DNA of 64,000 nucleotides from the NCBI GenBank assembly GCA_963734055.1, contig CAVTFQ010000002.1:372001-436000 (forward strand), given 5' to 3'. The translations under genes and the position numbers were made by a program. How positions within the stretch are numbered: the first letter of the stretch is position 1; the number at the start of each line of letters is the position of its first letter. Positions 32,746 through 41,396 of the stretch are shown piece by piece. This DNA comes from CAIWHR01 sp963734055. GTDB taxonomy: Bacteria > Pseudomonadota > Gammaproteobacteria > Burkholderiales > Casimicrobiaceae. A model generated the notes under the pieces. That model worked only from the letters and a program-made list of their open reading frames with translations, was not told the origin of the DNA and made no database searches.

Positions 32746-32775
32746 CCCCCGATTCTCTTCGGGGGTCTCTTTTTC
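32746..32775 (+). terminator. Rho-independent terminator
   Basis: A 7-bp stem CCCCCGA/TCGGGGG (32746-32752 with 32759-32765), a 6-nt loop and then TCTCTTTTT. The best intrinsic terminator in the window. It should end the transcript of the 55-aa gene at 32515. Confidence 0.8.
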
Positions 32776-33027
32776 TGTTTCGCAGGACGGACATGTTGTC
32801 GCTCTGCGTCGATCGGAATGCGCGAAAGGACTTCCCCCCGTGGGCAACAACGATTCCAGGCCCGTCGTGTTTGGTCGACTCACTGCGGCCGAATTCGCTC
32901 GATTGAGTTCGTCCAGGCAGTTGACGCTCCTCGCGATCTGCCGGGCGCAGTTGAGCAGTCGCCGGGCGCTTGCGGCGTCCGCTGAATGGAGGCGACGGCA
33001 CGGCGGCCTCTAGGCGCGAACATTCAA
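32776..33027. other. Gene-free stretch before the third dispersed repeat
   Basis: A frame is open across 32714-33013 but it runs through the terminator at 32746-32775 and has no start signal, so I do not call a gene. Nothing else was recognised before the repeat at 33028. Confidence 0.4.
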
Positions 33028-33168
33028 GTCGTCATTCCCGCGAAGGCGGGAATCCAGCGACTTGCGGTCATTGCAGGCGACAATCCAACGACGTCACCGG
33101 ATCCCGCAGTCAGCGGGGCCGACGGAGGTGCATGCGATTGGCGCATCCGTCGCGGATACAACGTATTG
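33028..33168 (+). repeat. Dispersed two-hairpin repeat, copy 3
   Basis: Same architecture as the copies at 10.8-11.1 kb, in the opposite orientation. It starts with GTCGTCATTCCCGCG. A 20-nt hairpin at 33034-33053, ATTCCCGCGAAGGCGGGAAT, fits ATTCCC-N8-GGGAAT exactly. A spacer and a weaker second hairpin (CCCGCAGTCAGCGGGG) follow, then GCATGCGATTGG and the conserved end CGGATACAACGTATTGA. It lies just upstream of putA. Confidence 0.8.
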
Positions 33169-33260
33169 ACGACGCAATCGGCGAGTGCCATCGCTCGCGT
33201 GAGTTAGACTAGCGCACCGCCGGCCTGCGATCCGCAGCCGGCGTCCTCCGGAAGTCGTTC

Positions 33261-36200
33261 ATGACCGACCGTCCCGACGGCCTTCCCGGCTTCGATTTCG
33301 GCTTTGCGCCCGGCGAGCCCGCGAGTCCCGAGCTCGCCGCGCTGCGCGCGCGCGTCGCCGCCGCGCATCGTGCCGACGAAGCGGAGACCGTGTGCGCGCT
33401 GGCCGACGAAGCACGGCTCGCGCCCGACGTCCTCGCCGCAACGCAAGCCTACGCGACGCGCCTCGCCGCAGCGGTCCGCGCCGAACGTTCGCAGGCGGGC
33501 GGCGTCGATGCGCTGATGCTGGAGTTCTCGCTCGACTCGCGCGAGGGCGTCGCGCTGATGTGCGTCGCCGAGGCGTTGCTGCGGATTCCCGACTCGGCGA
33601 CCCGCGATCGGCTGATCCGCGACAAGATCGGCGGCGGCGACTGGCGCGCGCACGTCGGCGCCTCGCCGTCGCTCTTCGTCAATGCGGCGGCTTGGGGACT
33701 CCTCGTCACGGGCAAGCTCGTCGACACGCGAAGCGAGGGCGCGCTCGAACAGGCGTTGGGCTCGCTGTTGCGGAAGGGCGGCGAGCCACTGATCCGCAGG
33801 GGGGTCGACCTTGCGATGCGGCTCCTCGGCCGGCAGTTCGTCACCGGCCGCACGATCGACGAGGCGCTCGCGAACGCGCGCGAGCGCGAGACGAAAGGGT
33901 ACACGTACTCGTTCGACATGCTGGGCGAGGCGGCGCTCACGGCGGCGGACGCGGACCATTATTTCGACGCGTACCAGGCGGCGATCCACGCGATCGGCCG
34001 CGCGTCGGCCGGGCGCGGCGTCGTCGCGGGACCCGGCGTGTCGGTGAAGCTCTCGGCGCTTCATCCGCGCTACCATCGCGCGCAGCGTGCGCGCGTGATC
34101 GCCGAGCTCGGGCCGCGCCTGGCCGAGCTCGCGCGACTCGCGAAGCGCTATGACATCGGGATCGCGATCGACGCGGAGGAGGCGGACCGGCTCGATCTCT
34201 CGCTCGATCTCCTGGCCGCGCTGGCGGCGGATCCGTCGCTCGCCGACTGGGAAGGTTTGGGCTTCGTCGTCCAGTGCTATCAGAAGCGCGCGCGGCCGGT
34301 GATCGACTGGATCGTCGCGCTCGCGCGGCACCATCGGCGGCGGCTCATGCTGCGGCTCGTCAAGGGCGCGTACTGGGATTCCGAGATCAAGCGCGCGCAG
34401 GTCGACGGCATGCCGGGCTACCCGGTGTTCACCCGCAAGGTGCACACCGACGTCGCGTACCTCGCGTGCGCGAAGGCGATGCTCGCGGCCCCCGATGCGC
34501 TCTTTCCGCAGTTCGCGAGCCACAATGCGTTCACGATCGCCGCGATCCGCACGCTCGCCGGCGAGGCGCGCTACGAGTTCCAGTGCCTGCACGGGATGGG
34601 CGAGAGCATCTACGACCATCTCGCGACCGACGGGAAGCTCGACCGCGCCTGCCGCATCTACGCGCCCGTCGGCTCGCACGAGACGCTCCTCGCCTATCTC
34701 GTCCGCCGGCTCCTCGAGAACGGCGCCAACTCGTCGTTCGTGAACCGCATCGTCGATCCCGCCGTGTCGATCGCGTGGCTCGTCGAGGATCCGGTCGCGC
34801 TCGCCGCGCGCACCGGCGGCGCGCCGCACGCCAATCTCCCGGCGCCGTCCGGGATCCTGCCGGGACGCCGGAATTCGCAGGGCGTCGATCTTTCGGACGA
34901 CGTCGTGCTGCGCGGGCTCGCGCGCGAGCTCGAGGCGACGCCGGCGCAGTGCGAGGCGGCGCCGCTGCTCGCGGGCCCCGCGACCGGCGCCGCGGCCCTG
35001 ACGTCCATCGTCAATCCCGCGGATCGGAGCGACACGGTCGGGCGCGTCGCGCCCGCGACGGCGGAGGACGTCGGCCGCGCGGTCGCTGACGCGTGCGACG
35101 CCGGCGCGGCGTGGTCGCGCACGCCGTCAACGGAGCGCGCGGCGTGCCTCGAGCGCGCGGCCGATGCGCTCGAGGCGCAGCGCGCCGCGTTTATCGCGCT
35201 GGCCGTGCGCGAGGCAGGCAAGACGTACGCCAATGCGATCGCGGAAGTGCGCGAGGCGGTCGACTTCCTGCGCTACTACGCGATCGAGGCGCGCGGACTC
35301 GGCGAGGCGGCGCCGCTCGGGCCTGTCGTCGCGATCTCGCCGTGGAACTTCCCGCTCGCGATCTTCACGGGCCAGGTCGGTGCCGCGCTCGCGGCCGGCA
35401 ACGCGGTGCTGGCCAAGCCGGCGGAGCAGACGCCGCTGATCGCGCACGCCGCGGTCCGCGCGCTCCACGCCGCGGGCGTGCCGCGCGCCGCGCTGCAGCT
35501 CCTGCCCGGCCCGGGCGAGACGATCGGCGCCGCGCTCGTCGCCGATCCGCGGATCGCCGGCGTGCTCTTCACGGGATCGACCGAGGTCGCGCGCGGGATC
35601 GTCCGCGAGCTCGTCGTGCGCGACGACGATCCCGTGCTGATCGCCGAGACCGGCGGCCAGAACGCGATGATCGTCGACAGTTCGGCCCTGCCGGAGCAGG
35701 TGGTGCAGGACGCGCTCGTGTCCGCGTTCGACAGCGCGGGCCAGCGCTGCTCCGCGCTGCGCGTGCTCTGTCTCCAGGACGACATCGCCGATCACGTGCT
35801 CGCGATGCTGAAGGGCGCGATGGCCGAGCTCGCCGTCGGCGACCCGCGCCGGCTCGCGACCGACGTCGGGCCGGTGATCGACGCCGACGCCCGCGCGGCG
35901 ATCGTCGCCTACGTCGCGAGCGTGCGCGAGCAGGGCCGCGCCGTCTTCGAGCTGCCGCTCCCCGCAGGCACGGGGAACGGCACGTTCGTCGCGCCGACGC
36001 TGGTCGAGCTGCCGTCGCTCGAAGCGCTCGCCGGATTGAAGCGCGAAGTCTTCGGCCCGGTGCTGCACGTCGTGCGCTGGGGGCGCGACGAGCTCGGTGC
36101 GCTCGTCGACGCGATCAACGCGACTGGCTACGGGCTCACGCATGGCATCCACACGCGGATCGACGAGACGGCGGCGGCGATCCTCGCCCGCGTCCGCGCG

Positions 36201-36803
36201 GGCAACGTCTACGTGAACCGGAACATCGTCGGCGCCGTCGTCGGCGTGCAGCCCTTCGGCGGGCACGGCCTCTCGGGCACGGGCCCCAAGGCCGGCGGCC
36301 CGCTCTACCTCAGGCGGCTCGTGCGAGGCGACGCAAGCGCGCTGCCGGCCTCGCCGCTCGCGCTCCCCGGTCCGACCGGCGAGACGAACACGCTCGAATG
36401 GCGTCCGCGCGGCGTCGTCGCCTGCATCGCCGACGACGCCCTGGCGCTCCTCGCGCAGACGGAAGCGGCGCGGGCCGCGGGCAACGTCCCGCTGTGGCTC
36501 AGGAGCCCGCTCGCGCTGTCCGCCCGCGACCGTCTCGCGGGCGAGCACGTGACGCTGGCCGACAGGCTCGATCCCGCAGCCGTCGACGCCGTGCTGCTCG
36601 ACGCGGCGCCGGAGCGCGCGCGGCGCGTCCGCGCCCAGCTCGCCGCGACGACCGGGCCGATCGTGCCCGTCATCGCGCCCGACCGGGACGGCGGCTACGA
36701 CGCGGCGCGGCTCGTCGTCGAGCGGACCGTGACCGTCAATACAGCGGCCGCCGGAGGCAACGCGGCGCTCCTGTCACTCTCCGAGGATCGCACGGCGCCC
36801 TGA
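33261..36803 (+). CDS. putA: Bifunctional proline dehydrogenase / P5C dehydrogenase
   Basis: Oxidises proline to glutamate in two steps at the inner face of the membrane. It is 1180 aa. Residues about 90-480 form the FAD-dependent proline dehydrogenase barrel, with RLVKGAYWDSEIKRAQ at 365 and LHGMGESIYDHL. From about 530 to 990 is the NAD-dependent aldehyde dehydrogenase domain with SPWNFPLAIFTGQV, the general base Glu796 in IAETGGQNAM and the nucleophile Cys830 in AGQRCSALRV. The remaining C-terminal part is the domain that seals the substrate tunnel in long PutAs. The N-terminal ribbon-helix-helix DNA-binding domain found in E. coli PutA is absent, so it should not repress its own gene. Confidence 0.93.
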   Translation: MTDRPDGLPGFDFGFAPGEPASPELAALRARVAAAHRADEAETVCALADEARLAPDVLAATQAYATRLAAAVRAERSQAGGVDALMLEFSLDSREGVALMCVAEALLRIPDSATRDRLIRDKIGGGDWRAHVGASPSLFVNAAAWGLLVTGKLVDTRSEGALEQALGSLLRKGGEPLIRRGVDLAMRLLGRQFVTGRTIDEALANARERETKGYTYSFDMLGEAALTAADADHYFDAYQAAIHAIGRASAGRGVVAGPGVSVKLSALHPRYHRAQRARVIAELGPRLAELARLAKRYDIGIAIDAEEADRLDLSLDLLAALAADPSLADWEGLGFVVQCYQKRARPVIDWIVALARHHRRRLMLRLVKGAYWDSEIKRAQVDGMPGYPVFTRKVHTDVAYLACAKAMLAAPDALFPQFASHNAFTIAAIRTLAGEARYEFQCLHGMGESIYDHLATDGKLDRACRIYAPVGSHETLLAYLVRRLLENGANSSFVNRIVDPAVSIAWLVEDPVALAARTGGAPHANLPAPSGILPGRRNSQGVDLSDDVVLRGLARELEATPAQCEAAPLLAGPATGAAALTSIVNPADRSDTVGRVAPATAEDVGRAVADACDAGAAWSRTPSTERAACLERAADALEAQRAAFIALAVREAGKTYANAIAEVREAVDFLRYYAIEARGLGEAAPLGPVVAISPWNFPLAIFTGQVGAALAAGNAVLAKPAEQTPLIAHAAVRALHAAGVPRAALQLLPGPGETIGAALVADPRIAGVLFTGSTEVARGIVRELVVRDDDPVLIAETGGQNAMIVDSSALPEQVVQDALVSAFDSAGQRCSALRVLCLQDDIADHVLAMLKGAMAELAVGDPRRLATDVGPVIDADARAAIVAYVASVREQGRAVFELPLPAGTGNGTFVAPTLVELPSLEALAGLKREVFGPVLHVVRWGRDELGALVDAINATGYGLTHGIHTRIDETAAAILARVRAGNVYVNRNIVGAVVGVQPFGGHGLSGTGPKAGGPLYLRRLVRGDASALPASPLALPGPTGETNTLEWRPRGVVACIADDALALLAQTEAARAAGNVPLWLRSPLALSARDRLAGEHVTLADRLDPAAVDAVLLDAAPERARRVRAQLAATTGPIVPVIAPDRDGGYDAARLVVERTVTVNTAAAGGNAALLSLSEDRTAP

Positions 36804-36820
36804 CCGCGCGGCCGTCGCCC

Positions 36821-37792
36821 ATGCGCTACTTCGACGCGGCGACGATCCGCGCGCGCCTGCCGTGGTCGAGGATCCGGCAGGCGCTCGCGGCCATGCTCAC
36901 GGCCGAGGTCGAGGCGCCGCTTCGTACTCATCACGCCATCGACGTCCCCGGCGCGGCTGCAGCGACGCTGCTGCTGATGCCCGCATGGCGTACGGGGCGG
37001 CGACTGGGCGTGAAGCTCGTCACCGTGTTTCCCGGCAATCGCGACCGAGGGGAGCGCGCGGTCAACGCCGTTTATGCGCTGTTCGACGCGACGTCCGGCG
37101 AGCCGCTCGCGCTCTTCGACGGCGACGAGATCACCGCGCGGCGCACGGCCGGCGCGTCCGCGCTCGCCGCGAGCTTCCTCGCGCGGCGCGACGCGCAGCA
37201 TCTCGTGATGGTCGGCGCGGGCCGCCAGGCGCGCGGGCTCGTCGAGGCGCACGCGAGCGTCCGCCCCATCGACCGCGTGAGCCTGTGGAGCCGCACGCCA
37301 GCGCACGCCGAGGCCGTCGCGCGCGAGATGGCCGATGCGGGCCTGCCAGTGACCGCGGTGCGTGATCTCGAGACCGCCGTCCGCACCGCAGACGTCGTGT
37401 CGTGCGCGACGCTCGCGACTGCGCCGCTCGTCCGCGGCGACTGGCTGCCGCCCGGCATTCACCTCGACCTCGTCGGCGCCTTCCGGGCGACGATGCGCGA
37501 GACCGACGACGCGGCGATCGCGCGCGCCGACGTGATCGTCGTCGACGACCGCAAGGCCGCGCTGGCCGAAGGAGGCGACCTCGTGCAGGCGCTCGCGAGC
37601 GGCGCCATCGCGCCGGGCGCGATTGCGGCCGACCTCGCGTCTCTCGTCCGCGGCGCGCACGCGGGCCGCGCCGCCGACGATCAGGTGACCGTGTTCAAGT
37701 CGGTCGGCTTCGCGCTCGAGGACCTGGCTGCCGCCGAGACGATCTACGACGTGGAACGCGGCGGCGGATCGGGCGAATCGCGCGCCTCGTAG
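36821..37792 (+). CDS. Ornithine cyclodeaminase / mu-crystallin family protein
   Basis: A 323-aa NAD(P)-dependent amino-acid dehydrogenase/cyclodeaminase. It has the family N-terminal domain (TLLLMPAWRTGRRLGVKLVT, with the substrate-binding Arg/Lys) and a Rossmann motif VMVGAGRQARGLVEAH near residue 130. LDLVGAFRATMRETDDAAI near 220 and GDQ/DDQVTVFKSVGFALED at the end are typical. It begins 17 nt after putA, so the two are likely co-transcribed. Proline made from ornithine would feed PutA, but alanine dehydrogenase, imine reductase or related reactions are equally possible. Its 3' end overlaps the opposing HigA-like gene by 49 bp. Confidence 0.85.
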   Translation: MRYFDAATIRARLPWSRIRQALAAMLTAEVEAPLRTHHAIDVPGAAAATLLLMPAWRTGRRLGVKLVTVFPGNRDRGERAVNAVYALFDATSGEPLALFDGDEITARRTAGASALAASFLARRDAQHLVMVGAGRQARGLVEAHASVRPIDRVSLWSRTPAHAEAVAREMADAGLPVTAVRDLETAVRTADVVSCATLATAPLVRGDWLPPGIHLDLVGAFRATMRETDDAAIARADVIVVDDRKAALAEGGDLVQALASGAIAPGAIAADLASLVRGAHAGRAADDQVTVFKSVGFALEDLAAAETIYDVERGGGSGESRAS

Positions 37793-37935
37793 TCCTCGAT
37801 CAGCGCGAGGAGCTCGTCGCAGCGGTGGCCGGCCGGCGCGTCGGGATCCTCGGCCATCAGCGCCTCGAGTTCGTCGAGCGCAGCAAGATAGGCGGCTTCG
37901 GTGTCGAGGTGCGGCGGGTCGAGCAGGTGGGGCAT
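37744..37935 (-). CDS. HigA-type antitoxin N-terminal fragment, orphan
   Basis: A 63-aa protein. The segment TEAAYLAALDELEALMAED-PDAP-GHRCDELLALIEDYEAR resembles the dimerisation N-terminus of HigA-type antitoxins (family pattern TE-DYEAAL-E---LM----GTPEGDRL--L--LVEAYEA). In full HigA proteins a HTH follows, but here the chain ends at SPDPPPRSTS after the conserved helix. There is a GGAGG site 7 nt before the ATG. No HigB/RelE toxin gene lies near. It could be a decayed antitoxin or a stand-alone small protein. It overlaps the 3' end of the cyclodeaminase gene by 49 bp in convergent orientation. Confidence 0.65.
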   Translation of the reverse strand: MPHLLDPPHLDTEAAYLAALDELEALMAEDPDAPAGHRCDELLALIEDYEARDSPDPPPRSTS

Positions 37936-38114
37936 CGCGAATCCTCCGGTTGGGTGGGGGTGGAGGACGCGACGCGCGCACGCGCGCTCCCTGTCAATGG
38001 CGCGGGCAGGAACGCGGACCGGATGCGCTTCGCGCGACGTCGAGCCCTCCGCCGCGATCATCGGCGCGGCACAGCGGGCGCGCCATCGTCCAGGCGGACG
38101 AGGCGCGAGCCGGT

Positions 38115-38420
38115 TCAGAGACGGAAGCCCCGCGGCAGCAGCGCCCGCGCTTCCGGGTGGCGCTTCATGTAGGTGCGCACGTACGAGCACCACGGCTCGA
38201 CCTCGAGCCCGCTGGCGCGTGCGTAGTCGAGCGCATGCGCGACGATCGCCGCGGCGATGCCGCGGCCCTCGAGCGGCGCGGGGACCGACGTGTGGTGGAT
38301 CCGCAGGACATCGTCCTGGCGGTCGTAAGCCGCGTAGCACAGGCGACCGTCGACGATCGCCTCGAAGCGCGAGGCGGCGGCGTTGTGACGAACCTCGATC
38401 GGGGGACGGGCGGCGTTCAC
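38115..38420 (-). CDS. GNAT-family N-acetyltransferase (YjdJ-type, Acetyltransf_CG)
   Basis: A 101-aa compact acetyltransferase with only the core of the fold. The acetyl-CoA binding loop is PLEGRGIAAAIVAHALDYAR and the C-terminal half has LEVEPWCSYVRTYMKRHPEA, matching the small GCN5-type family with the CSYV-x-Y motif. Substrate unknown. The likely start is GTG at 38420 (VNAARPPIEV), 31 nt from the phaC stop; the frame is open further but that part is shadow coding. It is transcribed in the same direction as phaC and may share its transcript. Confidence 0.75.
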   Translation of the reverse strand: MNAARPPIEVRHNAAASRFEAIVDGRLCYAAYDRQDDVLRIHHTSVPAPLEGRGIAAAIVAHALDYARASGLEVEPWCSYVRTYMKRHPEARALLPRGFRL

Positions 38421-38451
38421 CGCGCCACTATGCCCCGGCCGCGGATCGCCC

Positions 38452-40350
38452 TCAAGGAATCCGAACGTACGCGCCCGGCGCGTCGGCGAGCGGCGCGTAA
38501 CCTGCCTGCGGCGCGCCGAGCGGGGGCGGCGCGCCGCGCGCGCCCGAATGCGCGGCGATCCAGTCGGACCAGCGCGGCCACCACGAGCCCTCGACCGGCG
38601 GCGTCTGCGCCGCCCACACATCCGGATCGACGTAATGGTCGTCGTCGCGCTTGGTCGCGATCCGATACCGGCGGTGGGCGTGCCCGGGCTCGGACACGAT
38701 GCCCGCGTTGTGCCCGCCGCTGGTCAACAGGAAGGTGACCTCGGTATCGGTCAGGAGGTGGAACTTGTAGACCGAATGCCATGGGGCAACGTGGTCCTGT
38801 TCGGTGCCCACCGCGAAGATGGGCGTGCGAATCGCGGTCAGCGCGACCTGCTTGCCGTCGGCGCGATAGCGGCCCTCGGCGAGATCGTTGTCGAGAAAGA
38901 GCTTGCGGAGATACTCCGTGTGCATGCGGTAAGGCATCCGCGTCGCATCGGCGTTCCAGGCCATGAGGTCGCTCATCGGCGCCCGCTCGCCCATCAGGTA
39001 GTCGCGGACGAGCCGCGACCAGACGAGATCGTTCGAGCGCAGCATCTGGAACGCGCCCGCCATCTGCTTCGTGTCGAGGAACCCCTGCTCCCACATCATG
39101 TCCTCGAGGAAGGACAGCTGGCTCTCGTTGATGAAGAGCGTGAGTTCCCCGGCCTCCTTGAAGTCCGCCTGCGCCGCGAAGAACGACAGCGTGCCGAGCC
39201 GCTCGTCGCCGTCGCGCGCCATCGTCGCCGCGGCGACCGCGAGCAGCGTGCCGCCGAGGCAGTAGCCGACGCCGTGAACGTTGCGGCCCGGGACGATCGC
39301 CGACACCGCGTCCATCGCCGCCATCACGCCGAGCTTGCGGTAATCCTCCATCGACAGGTCGCGGTCCTCCGGGCCCGGGTTCTTCCACGAGATCATGAAC
39401 ACCGTGTGGCCGCGCTCCGTCAGGAACTTCACGAGCGAGTTCGCGGGCGAAAGGTCGAGGATGTAGTACTTCATGATCCAGGCGGGCACGATCAGGATCG
39501 GCTCGGGATGGACGTCCGGCGTCGCCGGCGCGTACTGGATCAGCTCGATCAGCCGGTTCCGGTAGACGACCTTGCCCGGCGTGACCGCGACGTTGCGCCC
39601 GACCTCGAACTGCTCGGCGCCCGGCGGCGGCCGGCCGCCCAGCGCGCGCTCCCAGTCCTCGATCCAGTTCTGCGCGCCGCGCACGAAGTTCATCCCACCG
39701 TCACGGAGCGTGCGCTCGAGCACCTCGGGATTCGTGAGCATCGAGTTGCTCGGGGAGAACACGTCGAGGAGCTGGCGCGTCGCGAACGCGACCATGTTCT
39801 CGTCCTGCTTCGTCACGCCGCGCACGCCGGTCATCGCGTTGTGCCACCACTGCTGGCCGAGCAGGAACGCCTGGTAGATCACGTTGTACGGCGCGGCCTG
39901 CCACGCGTCGCCCGCGAAGCGGCGGTCCTGCGGCAGCGGCACGATGCACGGCTCGACGCCGTCGCGGTTGAGTGCGCAGCGGCTCGCATAGTTGGCGAGG
40001 CGCATCCATTTCTTTACTGCCTTCTCGGCGAGCTGCGCCTGCTTGCCGGGCGCGAACGCGATGTGCGCCGCCCAGTCCATGTAGGCGCCCATCATCGCCA
40101 TCGGCGAGAGCCCCGCGGTGAAGCGCGCGGTCGCCGCGTGGACCGAGCGGTCGACCACGTCGGCGAACGCGGTCGCCGCGTAGGAATCGCGGATGAACGA
40201 CGGCTCGGGCGCGGCGAAGGCCGGAGGCGCCGCCGGGTTCGGCGGCACTGCGGCGAGGACGGCGCGGCCACGCCGGCGCGATCGCGTCGAAACGTCGTTC
40301 GCCGCCCGCATCGTGGAGCGGTTCGTGGGGAGCGTGCGATGCGCGTCCAT
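38452..40350 (-). CDS. phaC: Poly(3-hydroxyalkanoate) synthase (PhaC)
   Basis: Polymerises hydroxyacyl-CoA into storage polyester on granules. The length (632 aa) fits class I enzymes. The lipase-like box is GVGYCLGGTLLA with nucleophile Cys364. The alpha/beta core shows ILIVPAWIMKYYILDLSPAN, the Asp region in TEQDHVAPWHSVYKFH and the catalytic His in TSGGHNAGIVSEPGHAHR. The N-terminal domain (PLPQDRRFAGDAWQ-PYN-IYQAFL) is conserved in PhaC. No phaA, phaB or phasin gene is adjacent. The start at 40350 (MDAHRTLPTN) is the first ATG; residues 1-50 are poorly conserved. Confidence 0.92.
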   Translation of the reverse strand: MDAHRTLPTNRSTMRAANDVSTRSRRRGRAVLAAVPPNPAAPPAFAAPEPSFIRDSYAATAFADVVDRSVHAATARFTAGLSPMAMMGAYMDWAAHIAFAPGKQAQLAEKAVKKWMRLANYASRCALNRDGVEPCIVPLPQDRRFAGDAWQAAPYNVIYQAFLLGQQWWHNAMTGVRGVTKQDENMVAFATRQLLDVFSPSNSMLTNPEVLERTLRDGGMNFVRGAQNWIEDWERALGGRPPPGAEQFEVGRNVAVTPGKVVYRNRLIELIQYAPATPDVHPEPILIVPAWIMKYYILDLSPANSLVKFLTERGHTVFMISWKNPGPEDRDLSMEDYRKLGVMAAMDAVSAIVPGRNVHGVGYCLGGTLLAVAAATMARDGDERLGTLSFFAAQADFKEAGELTLFINESQLSFLEDMMWEQGFLDTKQMAGAFQMLRSNDLVWSRLVRDYLMGERAPMSDLMAWNADATRMPYRMHTEYLRKLFLDNDLAEGRYRADGKQVALTAIRTPIFAVGTEQDHVAPWHSVYKFHLLTDTEVTFLLTSGGHNAGIVSEPGHAHRRYRIATKRDDDHYVDPDVWAAQTPPVEGSWWPRWSDWIAAHSGARGAPPPLGAPQAGYAPLADAPGAYVRIP

Positions 40351-40484
40351 TGGCGACTCCTTTAGCGCGCGGGACGAAGGGAACAGCCTCTATTCTGGGC
40401 GGATCGGCGGCGACCGGATTGACCGGTGTCAGGCTTTGGCGCGCTTGCTCACGGCGGGTGCGGCATCCTGCCGCAGGCACCGCC

Positions 40485-40507
40485 AAAGTGGGGTCAGACC
40501 CTACTTT
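40485..40507. repeat. Near-palindromic GGGTCAGACCC element, copy 1
   Basis: A 23-bp near-perfect palindrome with outer AAAGT/ACTTT and centre GGGTCAGACCC. It is a widespread intergenic motif of Gram-negative genomes, seen here twice in the gap between the DODA gene and phaC. Confidence 0.6.
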
Positions 40508-40541
40508 CTTGCACGCAGATCCGTCGTCCCCTGTCGCACCG

Positions 40542-40564
40542 AAAGTCGGGTCTGACCCTACTTT
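40542..40564. repeat. Near-palindromic GGGTCTGACCC element, copy 2
   Basis: Second copy, 34 bp away, with the centre GGGTCTGACCC, the reverse complement of copy 1's centre, so the two could pair into a larger stem. Both flank an AT-poor stretch with no gene. Confidence 0.6.
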
Positions 40565-40587
40565 TCGCGCCACTTTTTCGCGGAAAG

Positions 40588-41377
40588 TCAGTGGACCGGA
40601 TGGAAAGCATACGAGTCGAGCGCGAGCGCGCCCGCCTCGAAGCCCTCGACGATGCGCTCGACCCGCGGAGCCTCGCCGGCGGCGCCCCAGGCCACGAACA
40701 GCGGGAGGAAATGCTCCTCGGTCGGGTGCGCGCGCGCAGCATCGGGTGCGCGCTCGCGGTAGGCGACGAGGGCGTCGTCGTCGTGCGCGGCGAGGCGCTC
40801 GTCGAGCCAGCGCGCGAATGCCTGCGCGTACGGCATCGGCTCGCGGCGCCGCGGGTTCGACATCCAGTCGCGCAGGTTGTGCGTGGTGTGGCCGGAGCCG
40901 ACGATCAGCACGCGGTCGGCGGCGAGCGGCGCGAGCGCGCGCCCGAGCGCAACGTGGCGCGCGGTGCCGAGCTCGGGTTGGACCGACAGCTCGCACGACG
41001 GGCACGTCGTGGCCCGGATACATCCACCGCAGCGGCACCCACGCGCCGTGATCGAGACCGCGGCAGCCGTCGACGCCGGCAGTGATGCCGACCGCCTTCA
41101 GCAGCGCCGCGGCTTCGGCGGCGAGCGCGGGATCGCCGGGCGCGGCGTAGGTGAGCGCGTAGAGCTCCTTCGGAAAGCCGCCGAAGTCATGGATCGTCTG
41201 CGGCTTGAGATTGCCGGTCAGCATCGGCACCGTCGTTTCCCAGTGCGCGGAGACCACGAGCACGGCGCGTGGCCGCGGCAGCGTGCGGCCGAGCGCCTCC
41301 CACGCCCGTCCCGCCGCGCCCGGCTCGACGGCGTGCATCGGCGAGCCGTGCGAGAGGAAGAGCGTGGGGAAGGTCAT
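40588..41377 (-). pseudogene. 4,5-DOPA/extradiol dioxygenase (LigB-like) with one +1 frameshift
   Basis: Two fragments restore one gene of 262 codons, the usual DODA length. The first opens MTFPTLFLSHGSPMHAVEPG and has VSAHWETTV and GLDHGAWVPLRWMYP. After PVV the frame is lost, where CAG of the family becomes CGAG (extra G at 40992-40993). Downstream the continuing frame gives GTARHVALGRAL, LIVGSGHTTHN and ends AFHPVH. His residues of SHGSP, SAHWE, LDHGAW and GHTTHN, the metal and catalytic ligands, are all present. The enzyme cleaves catechol-type rings extradiol. It lies in the LysR/DoxX/GST cluster, 19 nt after the GST stop. Confidence 0.8.
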
Positions 41378-41396
41378 CGGAAGATGCGTGGGCAGA

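Noticed and set aside
32714..33013. A 99-codon ORF downstream of the small basic protein
   Set aside because: It spans the intrinsic terminator at 32746-32775 and lacks a ribosome-binding site.
37744..37935. Complete HigBA toxin-antitoxin pair
   Set aside because: No toxin gene and no HTH half are present.
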